DNA of 64,000 nt from Bacteroidota bacterium (GTDB lineage: Bacteria > Bacteroidota > Ignavibacteria > Palsa-1295): contig JAFDZW010000005.1 in the NCBI GenBank assembly GCA_018266755.1, positions 1,031,233 to 1,095,232 of the forward strand, given 5' to 3'. A program made the translations under genes and the position numbers. Under the pieces are notes generated by a model, which made no database searches, was not told the origin of the DNA, and saw only the letters and a list, made by a program, of their open reading frames with translations. Shown here in pieces: positions 9,098 to 16,668 of this stretch; position 1 is the stretch's first letter; every line of letters begins with the position of its first letter.

Positions 9098-9523
9098 TTA
9101 TGCGGCGATCGCACGGTCGGCGTTCGCAGCAGCCTTCATCGTGCTCGAAAGCACGGTGTACACGTCGACCCATGCAGCACGCACGTCGGGGGTGAACTCG
9201 TCGCCGAGCCCTTTCTCCAGCGTCCAGAGCAGTGCAGTCGCGACGGTCTCGTACATCTGGTCGGTGACGCCATAGCCGCTATGGCTGCGACCGAGATGTT
9301 CGACTGCCGGAACGAGCGTTTCGAGATTGTCGAGACCCTTGACGGCAAGGCCGATCATGTTCATGAGTTTGCGACCCTGTTCCTTCATGTCGCTATGGAA
9401 CAGATGTCGAAGCGAGGGATCGAGTTCGAAGAGCTTTTTATAAAAGAGCTCGGCTGCGGTATCGGCGATCGGCGCGACCTTCTCGAAAGAAGCCTGCACC
9501 AGTTGTTTCGTTTGTTCGGTCAT
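9098..9523 (-). CDS. Single-domain bacterial haemoglobin
   Basis: The protein is 141 residues long and is a complete 3-over-3 globin of the Vitreoscilla/flavohaemoglobin type without the reductase domain. The haem pocket is intact: Tyr28 (B10), Phe42 (CD1), Gln49 (E7, in MKEQGRK) and proximal His81 (F8, in LGRSHSGYG). The Tyr-B10/Gln-E7 pair is typical of globins handling oxygen and nitric oxide, so a role in NO detoxification or oxygen delivery is likely from family knowledge. A separate reductase would be needed and none is nearby. It is preceded by a terminator for the next gene upstream and appears to be monocistronic. Confidence 0.92.
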   Translation of the reverse strand: MTEQTKQLVQASFEKVAPIADTAAELFYKKLFELDPSLRHLFHSDMKEQGRKLMNMIGLAVKGLDNLETLVPAVEHLGRSHSGYGVTDQMYETVATALLWTLEKGLGDEFTPDVRAAWVDVYTVLSSTMKAAANADRAIAA

Positions 9524-9558
9524 TGTAATATTGAGTATAGTGAATGATTATTAAAATG

Positions 9559-9608
9559 ACGGCCCGCTACAGTCTGACGAGTAGCCTCGAATTCCCATAG
9601 CGGGCCGT
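9559..9608 (-). terminator. Intrinsic terminator of the zinc-ribbon gene
   Basis: A perfect 11-bp stem (ACGGCCCGCTA with TAGCGGGCCGT) and a 28-base loop. On the minus strand it is followed by CATTTTAATAA, which fits termination of the 9659-9886 gene. Confidence 0.7.
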
Positions 9609-9658
9609 GTGTCGTTTGATACTAGCCACAGAGAGGGAGTACCAATAAAATTTGGGCC

Positions 9659-9886
9659 CTACTGTTGTCCGCTCGGCTTGGCGAGTGCAGTACCGCATTC
9701 GGTACAGTAGAGCGCAAGGCGGTCGGCGACTTCCGCGCCACATCGCCCGCACCGGCGTGCAAGGTCCGCTCCGCAATACAAGCAATATTTGCTTGAGCGG
9801 TAATTATAGGTCTTGCACCGATCACATTCGATAAGTCCTTCAAACTGTTCGTGTCCGTTCCTGCGCACCGGTATGTTCTCTGACAT
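9659..9886 (-). CDS. Small double zinc-ribbon protein
   Basis: The protein is 75 residues long with eight cysteines in four CxxC knuckles (Cys21/24, 35/38, 46/49, 61/64), which is the pattern of two stacked zinc ribbons (DZR type). No other domain is present, so it is either a small adaptor or a nucleic-acid-binding protein; the sequence does not decide. The N-terminal 20 residues are polar and lack a signal, so it is cytoplasmic. It lies between the globin and the TIR cassette on the same strand, but a terminator on one side and nearly 300 bases on the other argue for its own transcript. Confidence 0.8.
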   Translation of the reverse strand: MSENIPVRRNGHEQFEGLIECDRCKTYNYRSSKYCLYCGADLARRCGRCGAEVADRLALYCTECGTALAKPSGQQ

Positions 9887-10123
9887 ATTGTCATCGCACC
9901 TGTCAAATTGAATTTGCGATCGATCGATATTTTCAATTCAAATTCGATATACCCAATATATCGGGCCATGACCAAATTTGCCCGTCCGGGTGACCAACAT
10001 TCGAATTTTTTCGGACAAGAATTGCACTTTCTTCGGCCAAGATGGCGATTATCGCGCAGAATCGGCAGTAGGAAGTTTCGGGAGGGTAATATTATTGGAG
10101 GATGAGTCGAGATACAGGCTTGA

Positions 10124-10189
10124 CTATCGTATCAGCTCTGGCGCATGCTCGTGGTCGTTCGATGAATACGAGATGAGAATCTCAGTCAC
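10124..10189 (-). pseudogene. Truncated start of a second TIR-domain gene
   Basis: A GTG-started frame overlaps the stop codon of the TIR/TPR gene and encodes 21 residues, including EILISYSSNDHEHAPELIR, before a TAG stop. This is the first strand and helix of a TIR domain, similar to the start of the upstream gene (AEIFISYSRKDSTQADELV). Nothing TIR-like follows in any frame down to 9887. The DNA around it matches the start of the upstream gene (10164-10189 against 11896-11921, 22 of 26 bases). I read it as the remnant of a lost tandem paralogue. Confidence 0.6.
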
Positions 10190-11921
10190 TGCTTGTCTCC
10201 TCGGCAATGCGACCGCGCAATTCGTCAAGTATCGCTTCGAACTCCGGGGTATTACGGACGGGATCGAAGTCCGGAAGTTCTGTGACCCAGCCGATGGTAC
10301 GCAGCCCACGATTGATCGAGCGACGGAGCGCGCGGAACGCGCGATCGGTATGACCAATGTGGATATACACACAAGCGATATTAAACAGCGTACGGGGGTC
10401 TAATTCTTCCATGGCTTCTACATTCTCGGCTTCCTCGAGTGCACGTTCTTCGTGCCCTGCCCATTCTAAGAGCGTGATGTAATCCACACGAGATCCCCAA
10501 TCGTCGGGGTGACTACGAAGATGAGCCTCGAACACAGGAATGGCTCGCTTTGACGCATCGCGCATACGTTCGCGGTCGCCCAATTCATAATACGCGACGG
10601 CTACCCGATTACTTAGCTCCGCCTTATCCGGATTTAGATCGGCAGCGGTCGTCCAGGCCTGTGCCGATTCTTCCAGCCTTCCGAGCGAGCGGTACGCCAA
10701 TGCAAGCGATTGATAGGCTGCAAAATTTTCGGGGTCTCGTCGAACAGACTCCAGTGCATGCTCCAGCGCAGTATTTCCATCGCGTTCCATTTGCGCCAAT
10801 AAACTGCGCAATTCCGAAACATCGCTGGTGGGACCGACAATAGATGCAGCACGCTCAATGTGTGCGCGAGCCGTCCGAAGCACGTCCTGGCCTTGCTCGT
10901 GCAGGCTGTAGAGCCGGATGATCGTCGCGGCAAGCTCAAGATGTCCTTCGGCGAAACTCGGATCGAGCTCAACCGCACGACCAAGCAATGAGACCGCCGC
11001 CTCATGACCGTCTCGTGTCATTGGCTGCGAACATTCACGTGCCCGAAGGTACAACTCATACGCTTCGGCATTCTGCGTCGGCCGAGCTTCCAACGCTCGT
11101 CGCTCAACTTCGCTGATCACCAGCCGGAGACCATCAACGACTCGTTCGGCTACCTCATCTTCGATCGCGAAGAGATCGCTAATGCTCCCTCGCAAACTTT
11201 CCGACCATATATGGTCGCCTGAGCGAATATCGAGCATCATTACCGTAACCTTGAGCGTATTGCCCAGCGTACGGACTTGTCCTTGCACGAAGTATCGGAC
11301 TGCAAGTTCGCGGGCAAGGTCCACCGTCTTGACCCTGCTTCCCTTAAAATGTTGTGTGGTGTTCCAGTCGACAACTCGGACCTCGGGGAGTCTGCTCAAT
11401 CGCGAGATGAGCTCGCTGCAGAGTCCGTCGGCAAGCCAGGCTGCCTCACTGGTCGGAGTGAGATCGTCGAATGGCAATATCATGAGGCTCATGCGCGAAT
11501 CTTGTTTCGAGCGCACGACAAACGTATTAATATCGCCGATCGTCAGGCCGAGTTTCGAAAGCCCCCGAGCAATGCCTGTTGCATCATTCAAAGGGATGCG
11601 TTGGATGCCGGCAAGATGATACGCCAGATCGTCCGGCATGTTTGCAGGCTCCAACTGGATAGGCAGAATTCCTTTTCGATGTTCTGCAGCAAGCGCAACC
11701 TCCTTGCTGACATTCTCGGAGCGAACCGAAGCGGTGCTTAAGAGCACGATCACCACGCGCGAAGCAACAATCGCGCGAGAGATCTCAGCGGACCAACTGG
11801 CGGACGCTTCGATCGAGGTTCTATCGATCCAGACCTCTATACCCGCGCTCGTGAGCTGCTCTACAAGCTCATCAGCCTGGGTGCTGTCCTTGCGGGAATA
11901 CGAGATGAAGATCTCAGCCAT
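10182..11921 (-). CDS. TIR domain - TolB-like domain - TPR protein
   Basis: The protein is 579 residues long and has no signal peptide. Residues 1-125 are a bacterial TIR domain (IFISYSRKD box 1, then WSAEISRAI with Trp43 and Glu46, then VVIVLLS). Residues 145-265 match the TolB-like N-terminal domain found with adenylate cyclases and TPR proteins (LMILPFDDL, LADGLCSELISRLSRL, IWSESLRGSISDLFAIEDE). Residues 290-560 hold about six TPR-like helical repeats. TIR domains either bind partners or cleave NAD+. Aligning by hand to SARM1, the catalytic Glu position appears to be Ser44, so NADase activity is doubtful. The ATG overlaps the end of the TMEM175-like gene by 8 bases, so the two are translationally coupled. 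Confidence 0.9.
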   Translation of the reverse strand: MAEIFISYSRKDSTQADELVEQLTSAGIEVWIDRTSIEASASWSAEISRAIVASRVVIVLLSTASVRSENVSKEVALAAEHRKGILPIQLEPANMPDDLAYHLAGIQRIPLNDATGIARGLSKLGLTIGDINTFVVRSKQDSRMSLMILPFDDLTPTSEAAWLADGLCSELISRLSRLPEVRVVDWNTTQHFKGSRVKTVDLARELAVRYFVQGQVRTLGNTLKVTVMMLDIRSGDHIWSESLRGSISDLFAIEDEVAERVVDGLRLVISEVERRALEARPTQNAEAYELYLRARECSQPMTRDGHEAAVSLLGRAVELDPSFAEGHLELAATIIRLYSLHEQGQDVLRTARAHIERAASIVGPTSDVSELRSLLAQMERDGNTALEHALESVRRDPENFAAYQSLALAYRSLGRLEESAQAWTTAADLNPDKAELSNRVAVAYYELGDRERMRDASKRAIPVFEAHLRSHPDDWGSRVDYITLLEWAGHEERALEEAENVEAMEELDPRTLFNIACVYIHIGHTDRAFRALRRSINRGLRTIGWVTELPDFDPVRNTPEFEAILDELRGRIAEETSSD

Positions 11922-12573
11922 GCAGGTCTACGATCGGTGTGTGCGAAGCGGAGTGATGTCGCCTCGCGATGCGCTGTGCCGTTCGTTCCGGAAAGAGAAA
12001 CAGTCCGAACATGCCTGCGGAGAGGACGAGACAGGTTGTCACACTTATCAATGAGACGAAGAAGATCCCAAGAGACACGACACACGACAACAGATAAAGG
12101 GTATCGTTTGCTCGAAGCACCGTTGCGGATTCGGCCGTTGCCAGGCCGTTCCTGCTCGCATAGTGCCACAAGCAGCCCATCGTCGATCCCATCAGCGCGA
12201 AGTTGCCGGTGTAGATGACGACCGCCGTGCCCGACTCCGCCCCTTGCAAATATTTCGAGAGCACTGCTGTCACGAACGGCGTGACCGAGACGACGAGCAA
12301 CTTGAGCCCGTTGAGCAAGAGTACCTGCCCGTTGCTGCGACGAATAAACTGAAACATGTAATGATGATTGATCCAACAGACAAGAATCGTGAAGAACCCA
12401 ACCAAGAACGCCAGAAAGGTCGGCCAATCGGCCAGCAGTCCCTGGACGAGCGAGCGGCCCGGCACCGGCACGTGGATGTCGAGCACCAAGAGCGTGATCG
12501 CAATGGCAAACACGCCGTCGGTAAATGCTTCGAGGCGCGATGTGCCGCTCGTAAGTGTGTTTCGTTTTTCCAT
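11914..12573 (-). CDS. TMEM175-family (DUF1211) potassium channel-like membrane protein
   Basis: The protein is 219 residues long with six predicted membrane helices. The first carries the family hallmark RLEAFTDGVFAIAITLLVLD (residues 13-32), the RxxxFxDGxxAIxxTLLVL pore-lining motif of TMEM175 channels. Bacterial members assemble as tetramers that pass K+ with low selectivity; that is family knowledge. The C-terminal 20 residues are basic and cytoplasmic. The TIR/TPR gene starts inside its last codons, so this protein is the first member of a two-gene operon. A near-consensus box (TATCTTTA, 12639-12646, minus strand) lies 66 bases upstream of the ATG. The gene is divergent from uvrB. Confidence 0.88.
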   Translation of the reverse strand: MEKRNTLTSGTSRLEAFTDGVFAIAITLLVLDIHVPVPGRSLVQGLLADWPTFLAFLVGFFTILVCWINHHYMFQFIRRSNGQVLLLNGLKLLVVSVTPFVTAVLSKYLQGAESGTAVVIYTGNFALMGSTMGCLWHYASRNGLATAESATVLRANDTLYLLSCVVSLGIFFVSLISVTTCLVLSAGMFGLFLFPERTAQRIARRHHSASHTPIVDLHG

Positions 12574-12777
12574 CGAGGCGGTGCGAATCTGGAATGCACA
12601 AACCTTTGCGCGGACAGCGCGTACGGTACGACGAACTGTAAAGATACGCTAAAAACGTTCGTACGTCAGTCGTTAACCGAGTATGAGATTTAACAAAAGA
12701 AGCACCTACCCCCTGCGAATCAAACCTCCCCGAAAAACGTACTAACTTGATTCGAGAAATTATTAGGAGAAAAACAC

Positions 12778-14817
12778 GTGCCGTTCGAACTCGTATCCGA
12801 TTATAAACCCTCCGGAGACCAGCCGGAAGCAATCCGCCAACTCGTCGAGGGCATCCAGCGTAATGACCGTGCACAAGTGCTGCTGGGTGTCACTGGCTCG
12901 GGCAAAACGTTCACGATGAGCAATGTCATCCAGCAGATCGGCAAACCGACACTCGTCATCAGCCATAACAAGACGCTTGCCGCGCAGCTCTACGGCGAGT
13001 TCAAGCAGTTCTTCCCGAAGAATGCGGTCGAGTTCTTCATCTCCTATTACGATTACTATCAGCCGGAAGCGTATCTGCCGACGACCGATACCTACATCGA
13101 GAAAGACCTCTCGATCAACGACGAGATCGACCGTCTGCGCCTCAAGGCTACCAGCGCCCTGCTCGACGGACGTGACGATGTGATTATCATCTCCTCCGTC
13201 TCGTGCATCTATGGTATCGGCGCACCGGATGAGTATGCGAAGCAAATGCTCAAAGTGCGTGCGGGCGATCAGATCGAGCGCAACCATTTTATGCGTGCGT
13301 TGCACGAGATCCACTACGAGCGCAACGACGTCGAGTTCAAACGCGGAGCGTACCGCGTACGTGGCGATGTCGTCGAGGTGATCCCGGCATACGAAGACGA
13401 ATTCGGTTTCCGAGTCGAGTTTTTCGGCGATGTCGTCGAACGCATCAGCCTCATCGAGCGTCTGAGCGGGCGTGTCCGCGAAGAAGTCGATCGCGCCTAC
13501 ATCTACCCGGCGCGCTACTTCCTGACCAACGGTCCGATGCTCGAAGAAGCGATCGGCAAGATCGAAGAAGAGCTCGAGGGCAGGCTCAAGTATTTCCGGA
13601 TGAACGGCAAACTGCTCGAAGCACAACGCATCGAACAACGCACACGACTCGATATCGAAATGCTCCGGGAGCTCGGGTATTGTTCGGGCGTCGAGAACTA
13701 CTCGCGTCATATCGCCGGACGCAAAGAAGGCGAACGGCCGGCCGTGCTGCTCGATTACTTTCCCGATGACTTTCTCATGGTCATCGACGAATCGCACCAG
13801 ACCATTCCCCAGGTACGAGGAATGTACGCCGGCGACCGCGCACGCAAGACGACACTTGTCGAACACGGCTTCCGGCTGCCGAGCGCACTCGATAATCGTC
13901 CGCTCAACTTCGACGAGTTCGAGAAGATGGTCAACCAAGTCATCTACGTCAGCGCGACGCCGGATGAATACGAGGTGAAAGAAGCGCATGGCGTCGTGGT
14001 CGAACAGATCATCCGCCCGACGGGCTTGCTCGATCCGCGGATCGAAGTCCGTCCGATCCTCAACCAGATCGACGATCTGCTCGCAGAAATCAGAACGCGA
14101 GTGCGCCGCGGCGAGCGCGTGCTGATCACGACACTCACCAAACGGATGTCGGAAGATTTAGCGGATTACTATTCGAAAGTCGGTGTGCGCGTTCGGTACT
14201 TGCACTCCGAGATCGACGCACTCGAACGCGTCGAGATTCTGCGCGACCTGCGCGTCGGCAACTTCGATGTGCTCGTCGGCGTCAACTTGCTGCGTGAAGG
14301 GCTCGATCTGCCGGAAGTTTCGCTCGTTGCCATCCTTGACGCCGACAAAGAAGGCTTCCTTCGTTCTGAAAAGGCGCTCATGCAAACGGCGGGACGCACT
14401 GCCCGTAATGCAGAAGGGCTCGTCATTTTTTACGCCGACAACATCACGCGTTCGATGAAGGCCGTGCTCGACGAGACCGATCGTCGGCGGAAATTGCAGA
14501 TGGAGTATAACCAGAAGCACGGCATCACACCGACAACGATCAAGAAATCGTACGAGGAGATCATGCAGGCGACCACTGTCGCCGATGTCAACGCGAAGCG
14601 CGAGGAGAAGAAACTAGAGCGCGAGGCCCACAAGCCGAAGGAATTGACACCGAGCTTTATTTTGAAGTCGATGAGCAAGGATGAACTCGAAGCGCTGATT
14701 GACCAATACAATGCGGAGCTGAAGCAAGCGGCAAAAGATCTGGAATTCGAACGCGCCGCCGATCTGCGTGATGAGATCACCCGTATAAAAGACGGCTTCC
14801 TCGCGACTGCAAAATAA
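12778..14817 (+). CDS. uvrB: Excinuclease ABC subunit B
   Basis: The protein is 679 residues long, the normal size. It is the DNA-damage verification helicase of nucleotide excision repair and works with UvrA and UvrC. Walker A is GVTGSGKTF (38-46). The beta-hairpin segment that clamps DNA reads [20 protein letters not shown] (90-109). DESH (around 337) is the Walker B box, and a UVR coiled coil for UvrC contact closes the protein ([20 protein letters not shown], about 640-660). It starts with GTG at 12778; ATTAGGAG lies nine bases upstream, and no better start exists. A 204-bp divergent spacer separates it from the TMEM175 gene. Confidence 0.97.
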   Translation: MPFELVSDYKPSGDQPEAIRQLVEGIQRNDRAQVLLGVTGSGKTFTMSNVIQQIGKPTLVISHNKTLAAQLYGEFKQFFPKNAVEFFISYYDYYQPEAYLPTTDTYIEKDLSINDEIDRLRLKATSALLDGRDDVIIISSVSCIYGIGAPDEYAKQMLKVRAGDQIERNHFMRALHEIHYERNDVEFKRGAYRVRGDVVEVIPAYEDEFGFRVEFFGDVVERISLIERLSGRVREEVDRAYIYPARYFLTNGPMLEEAIGKIEEELEGRLKYFRMNGKLLEAQRIEQRTRLDIEMLRELGYCSGVENYSRHIAGRKEGERPAVLLDYFPDDFLMVIDESHQTIPQVRGMYAGDRARKTTLVEHGFRLPSALDNRPLNFDEFEKMVNQVIYVSATPDEYEVKEAHGVVVEQIIRPTGLLDPRIEVRPILNQIDDLLAEIRTRVRRGERVLITTLTKRMSEDLADYYSKVGVRVRYLHSEIDALERVEILRDLRVGNFDVLVGVNLLREGLDLPEVSLVAILDADKEGFLRSEKALMQTAGRTARNAEGLVIFYADNITRSMKAVLDETDRRRKLQMEYNQKHGITPTTIKKSYEEIMQATTVADVNAKREEKKLEREAHKPKELTPSFILKSMSKDELEALIDQYNAELKQAAKDLEFERAADLRDEITRIKDGFLATAK

Positions 14818-14834
14818 CCGGTGCCTCGGCGTTG

Positions 14835-14842
14835 TATCTTTG
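14835..14842 (+). promoter_or_regulatory. TAnnTTTG box (TATCTTTG) for comF
   Basis: An exact consensus match begins 18 bases after the uvrB stop. Transcription would begin near 14849, which favours the ATG at 14874 as the comF start over the TTG at 14856. Confidence 0.45.
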
Positions 14843-14873
14843 AAGCGGCTATACGTTGCCGTTATTCGATACG

Positions 14874-15572
14874 ATGCTCGGATTCATACTCCCCGCTGTC
14901 TGCCTTCATTGCAACGCCCATATCGACACGCGAGCGAACCGACTCGGCGTGCAGCGATATTTGTGCGCCGATTGCATGCTCTCGATGCGCATTCTCTTAC
15001 CTGCGGCTGGCGACGATATCGACGATCGTTCGTTCCGATTCCGCACACTCCATGCACGCACGACACTCCATGCCGGTTTTGCATACACTCGCGGCAACGT
15101 AATCCAAAGCTTGGTACATCATTCAAAGTATGCATCGATGATGCGCTTGGCCTCGCACCTTGGGAACACACTGGTCGAGCAGATCCCCGACGCGTTTGCG
15201 TCAGCCGAACTGATCGTACCGATTCCATTGCATCGAACGAGATTAGCCCAACGCGGATATAATCAAGCGGAACGGATCGCGCACGGTATCGCCGCATCTA
15301 CCGGTATCCCCGTCGCCCCGCCATCGCTGCTTCGACGCATCAAACAAACCGAAACGCAAACGAACAAGGACAGAACCGAGCGCGAGGAAAATGTCAAAGG
15401 TGCATTCCGCATTCGGGCAGACGCTGCCGACTGGCTCCGCGGAAGATCGGTCTTATTGATCGACGATGTGATGACAACCGGTGCAACTCTGGCAAGCGCA
15501 GCAGCCGAGATCGATAGTGCCGGACCGAAGGCGATCGATGTGGTTGCGTTTAGTTATGCGGAGGAAGCGTAA
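14874..15572 (+). CDS. comF: ComF-family phosphoribosyltransferase-like protein
   Basis: The protein is 232 residues long. A small zinc ribbon opens it (Cys10/Cys13 and Cys31/Cys34), followed by a type I phosphoribosyltransferase fold. The PRPP loop is VLLIDDVMTTGAT (193-205), and the substrate-side motif VPIPLHRTRLAQRGYNQAE is intact. ComF proteins are needed for DNA uptake in naturally competent bacteria, where the helicase partner ComFA may be encoded elsewhere; a role in PRPP-linked metabolism is also possible. A TTG at 14856 would add six residues, but the promoter box lies too close to it. It converges with the TPM-domain gene, with only ten bases between the stops. Confidence 0.88.
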   Translation: MLGFILPAVCLHCNAHIDTRANRLGVQRYLCADCMLSMRILLPAAGDDIDDRSFRFRTLHARTTLHAGFAYTRGNVIQSLVHHSKYASMMRLASHLGNTLVEQIPDAFASAELIVPIPLHRTRLAQRGYNQAERIAHGIAASTGIPVAPPSLLRRIKQTETQTNKDRTEREENVKGAFRIRADAADWLRGRSVLLIDDVMTTGATLASAAAEIDSAGPKAIDVVAFSYAEEA

Positions 15573-15582
15573 ATGGCGCCGA

Positions 15583-16404
15583 TTACCAATCACCGCCAGC
15601 CCCGCCGCCTCCGAAATCGCCACCGCCGCCGGAGAAACCGCTGAAGCCGCCGCCGTCGGAGCCGCCGCCTCCAAACCCTCCCCAACCATCGCCGCCGCGA
15701 CGACCGCCGCCGCGGAAAATGCTTGACCAGAATAATGCCGAAAGAAAGCCGCTCATGAAGCCGTGATTCGCTCCTTGCGAACCGACCACCGTTCTGCGAA
15801 GTCCTGTCCCGATCGCACCGCGGATTACGGCGATGATAATGAAAATGATCACAACGATGACGAGCCCCATCGGGCCGCTGTCATCCGAGTTTCGTTTCCC
15901 GCGATGCGAACCGGTCCCTTTGAATTCCCCTTTGGCTGCGGCGGCGATCGAATCGATCGTTGCATTGATACCGCCGTAGAAATCGCCGTTGCGAAGCGCC
16001 GGCTTGAGAACATCGCGCAGAATGACTGACGCCAGCGCATCGGTAACCGTCGGCTCCATCCCGTAGCCGGTTGCGATGTAGGTCTTGTGTTCCTGCATAG
16101 CAATCAGCAGGATGACGCCGTTATTCTTCTTCGACTGACCGACTGCATTCTGCTTGCCGAGGGTTGTCGCATAATCGTTGATCTCTGCGCCGCCGAGTGT
16201 CTTGACGATCACCACGACGATCTGCGTCGAAGTAGAATCCTCATAGATCGCAAGCTTGCGCGAGAGTGCCTCGACTTGATCGGGCGTCAGTGTCGAGGTT
16301 TCATCGTAGACGCGCGTCGTCAGATGCGGAACATTGACGTCCGCGCGTGCACTCAATACAAAGAGAAATGCAGCGATTAACGCCGCAAGGATGGGGCGAA
16401 GCAT
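15583..16404 (-). CDS. TPM-domain membrane protein (YgcG type)
   Basis: The protein is 273 residues long. A signal peptide (residues 1-24, FLFVLSARADV) precedes a TPM domain (about 28-150) with the family landmarks VYDETSTLTPDQVEALSRKL, TSTQIVVVIVKTL and NNGVILLIAMQEHK. A membrane helix (MGLVIVVIIFIIIAVIRGAI) follows, and the tail is almost pure Gly/Ser/Asp (GGGGDFGGGG). TPM proteins are envelope proteins linked to photosystem repair in plants and of unclear function in bacteria. The open frame runs on to 16569, but that part is translated from the hairpin repeat; the ATG at 16404 starts the signal peptide. Confidence 0.85.
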   Translation of the reverse strand: MLRPILAALIAAFLFVLSARADVNVPHLTTRVYDETSTLTPDQVEALSRKLAIYEDSTSTQIVVVIVKTLGGAEINDYATTLGKQNAVGQSKKNNGVILLIAMQEHKTYIATGYGMEPTVTDALASVILRDVLKPALRNGDFYGGINATIDSIAAAAKGEFKGTGSHRGKRNSDDSGPMGLVIVVIIFIIIAVIRGAIGTGLRRTVVGSQGANHGFMSGFLSALFWSSIFRGGGRRGGDGWGGFGGGGSDGGGFSGFSGGGGDFGGGGAGGDW

Positions 16405-16486
16405 AGTATATGAGCAACACCGAGACCTGGGGATAGGTGTCGCCCACCCCTCCCCGTAGTGGCTCAGTTTTGACTGTATTCTAAAC

Positions 16487-16569
16487 GTCATTCTGAGCAA
16501 CGCGAAGAATCCCTTGCTGAAACCTTGTGAGGCTCCGCCAAAGGGATTCTTCGCGTTGCTCAGAATCAC
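16487..16569. repeat. GTCATTCTGAGC hairpin repeat, copy 2
   Basis: Same orientation as copy 1 (loop with GTGAGGCTCCGCC), with GAGCAACGCGAAG in the arms and compensating changes in the partner arm. An outer palindrome, GTAGTGGCTCAG (16456-16467) with CTGAGACACTAC (16591-16602, 11 of 12 pairs), extends the structure to about 147 bases. Confidence 0.9.
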
Positions 16570-16668
16570 AGCTCCTTACACCGTTTCAGACTGAGACACT
16601 ACCCCACCCCCAACCAGTGCCGCCGCGAGCACCCAACGATCAACTGTTACGCGCCGAGCAATTTACTC

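Noticed and set aside
12763-13989. 408-codon frame antisense to uvrB
   Set aside because: uvrB is certain by motif; the antisense frame has no recognisable domain.
16405-16569. N-terminal extension of the TPM protein through the hairpin repeat
   Set aside because: The extension is translated from repeat DNA; the ATG at 16404 gives a proper signal peptide.
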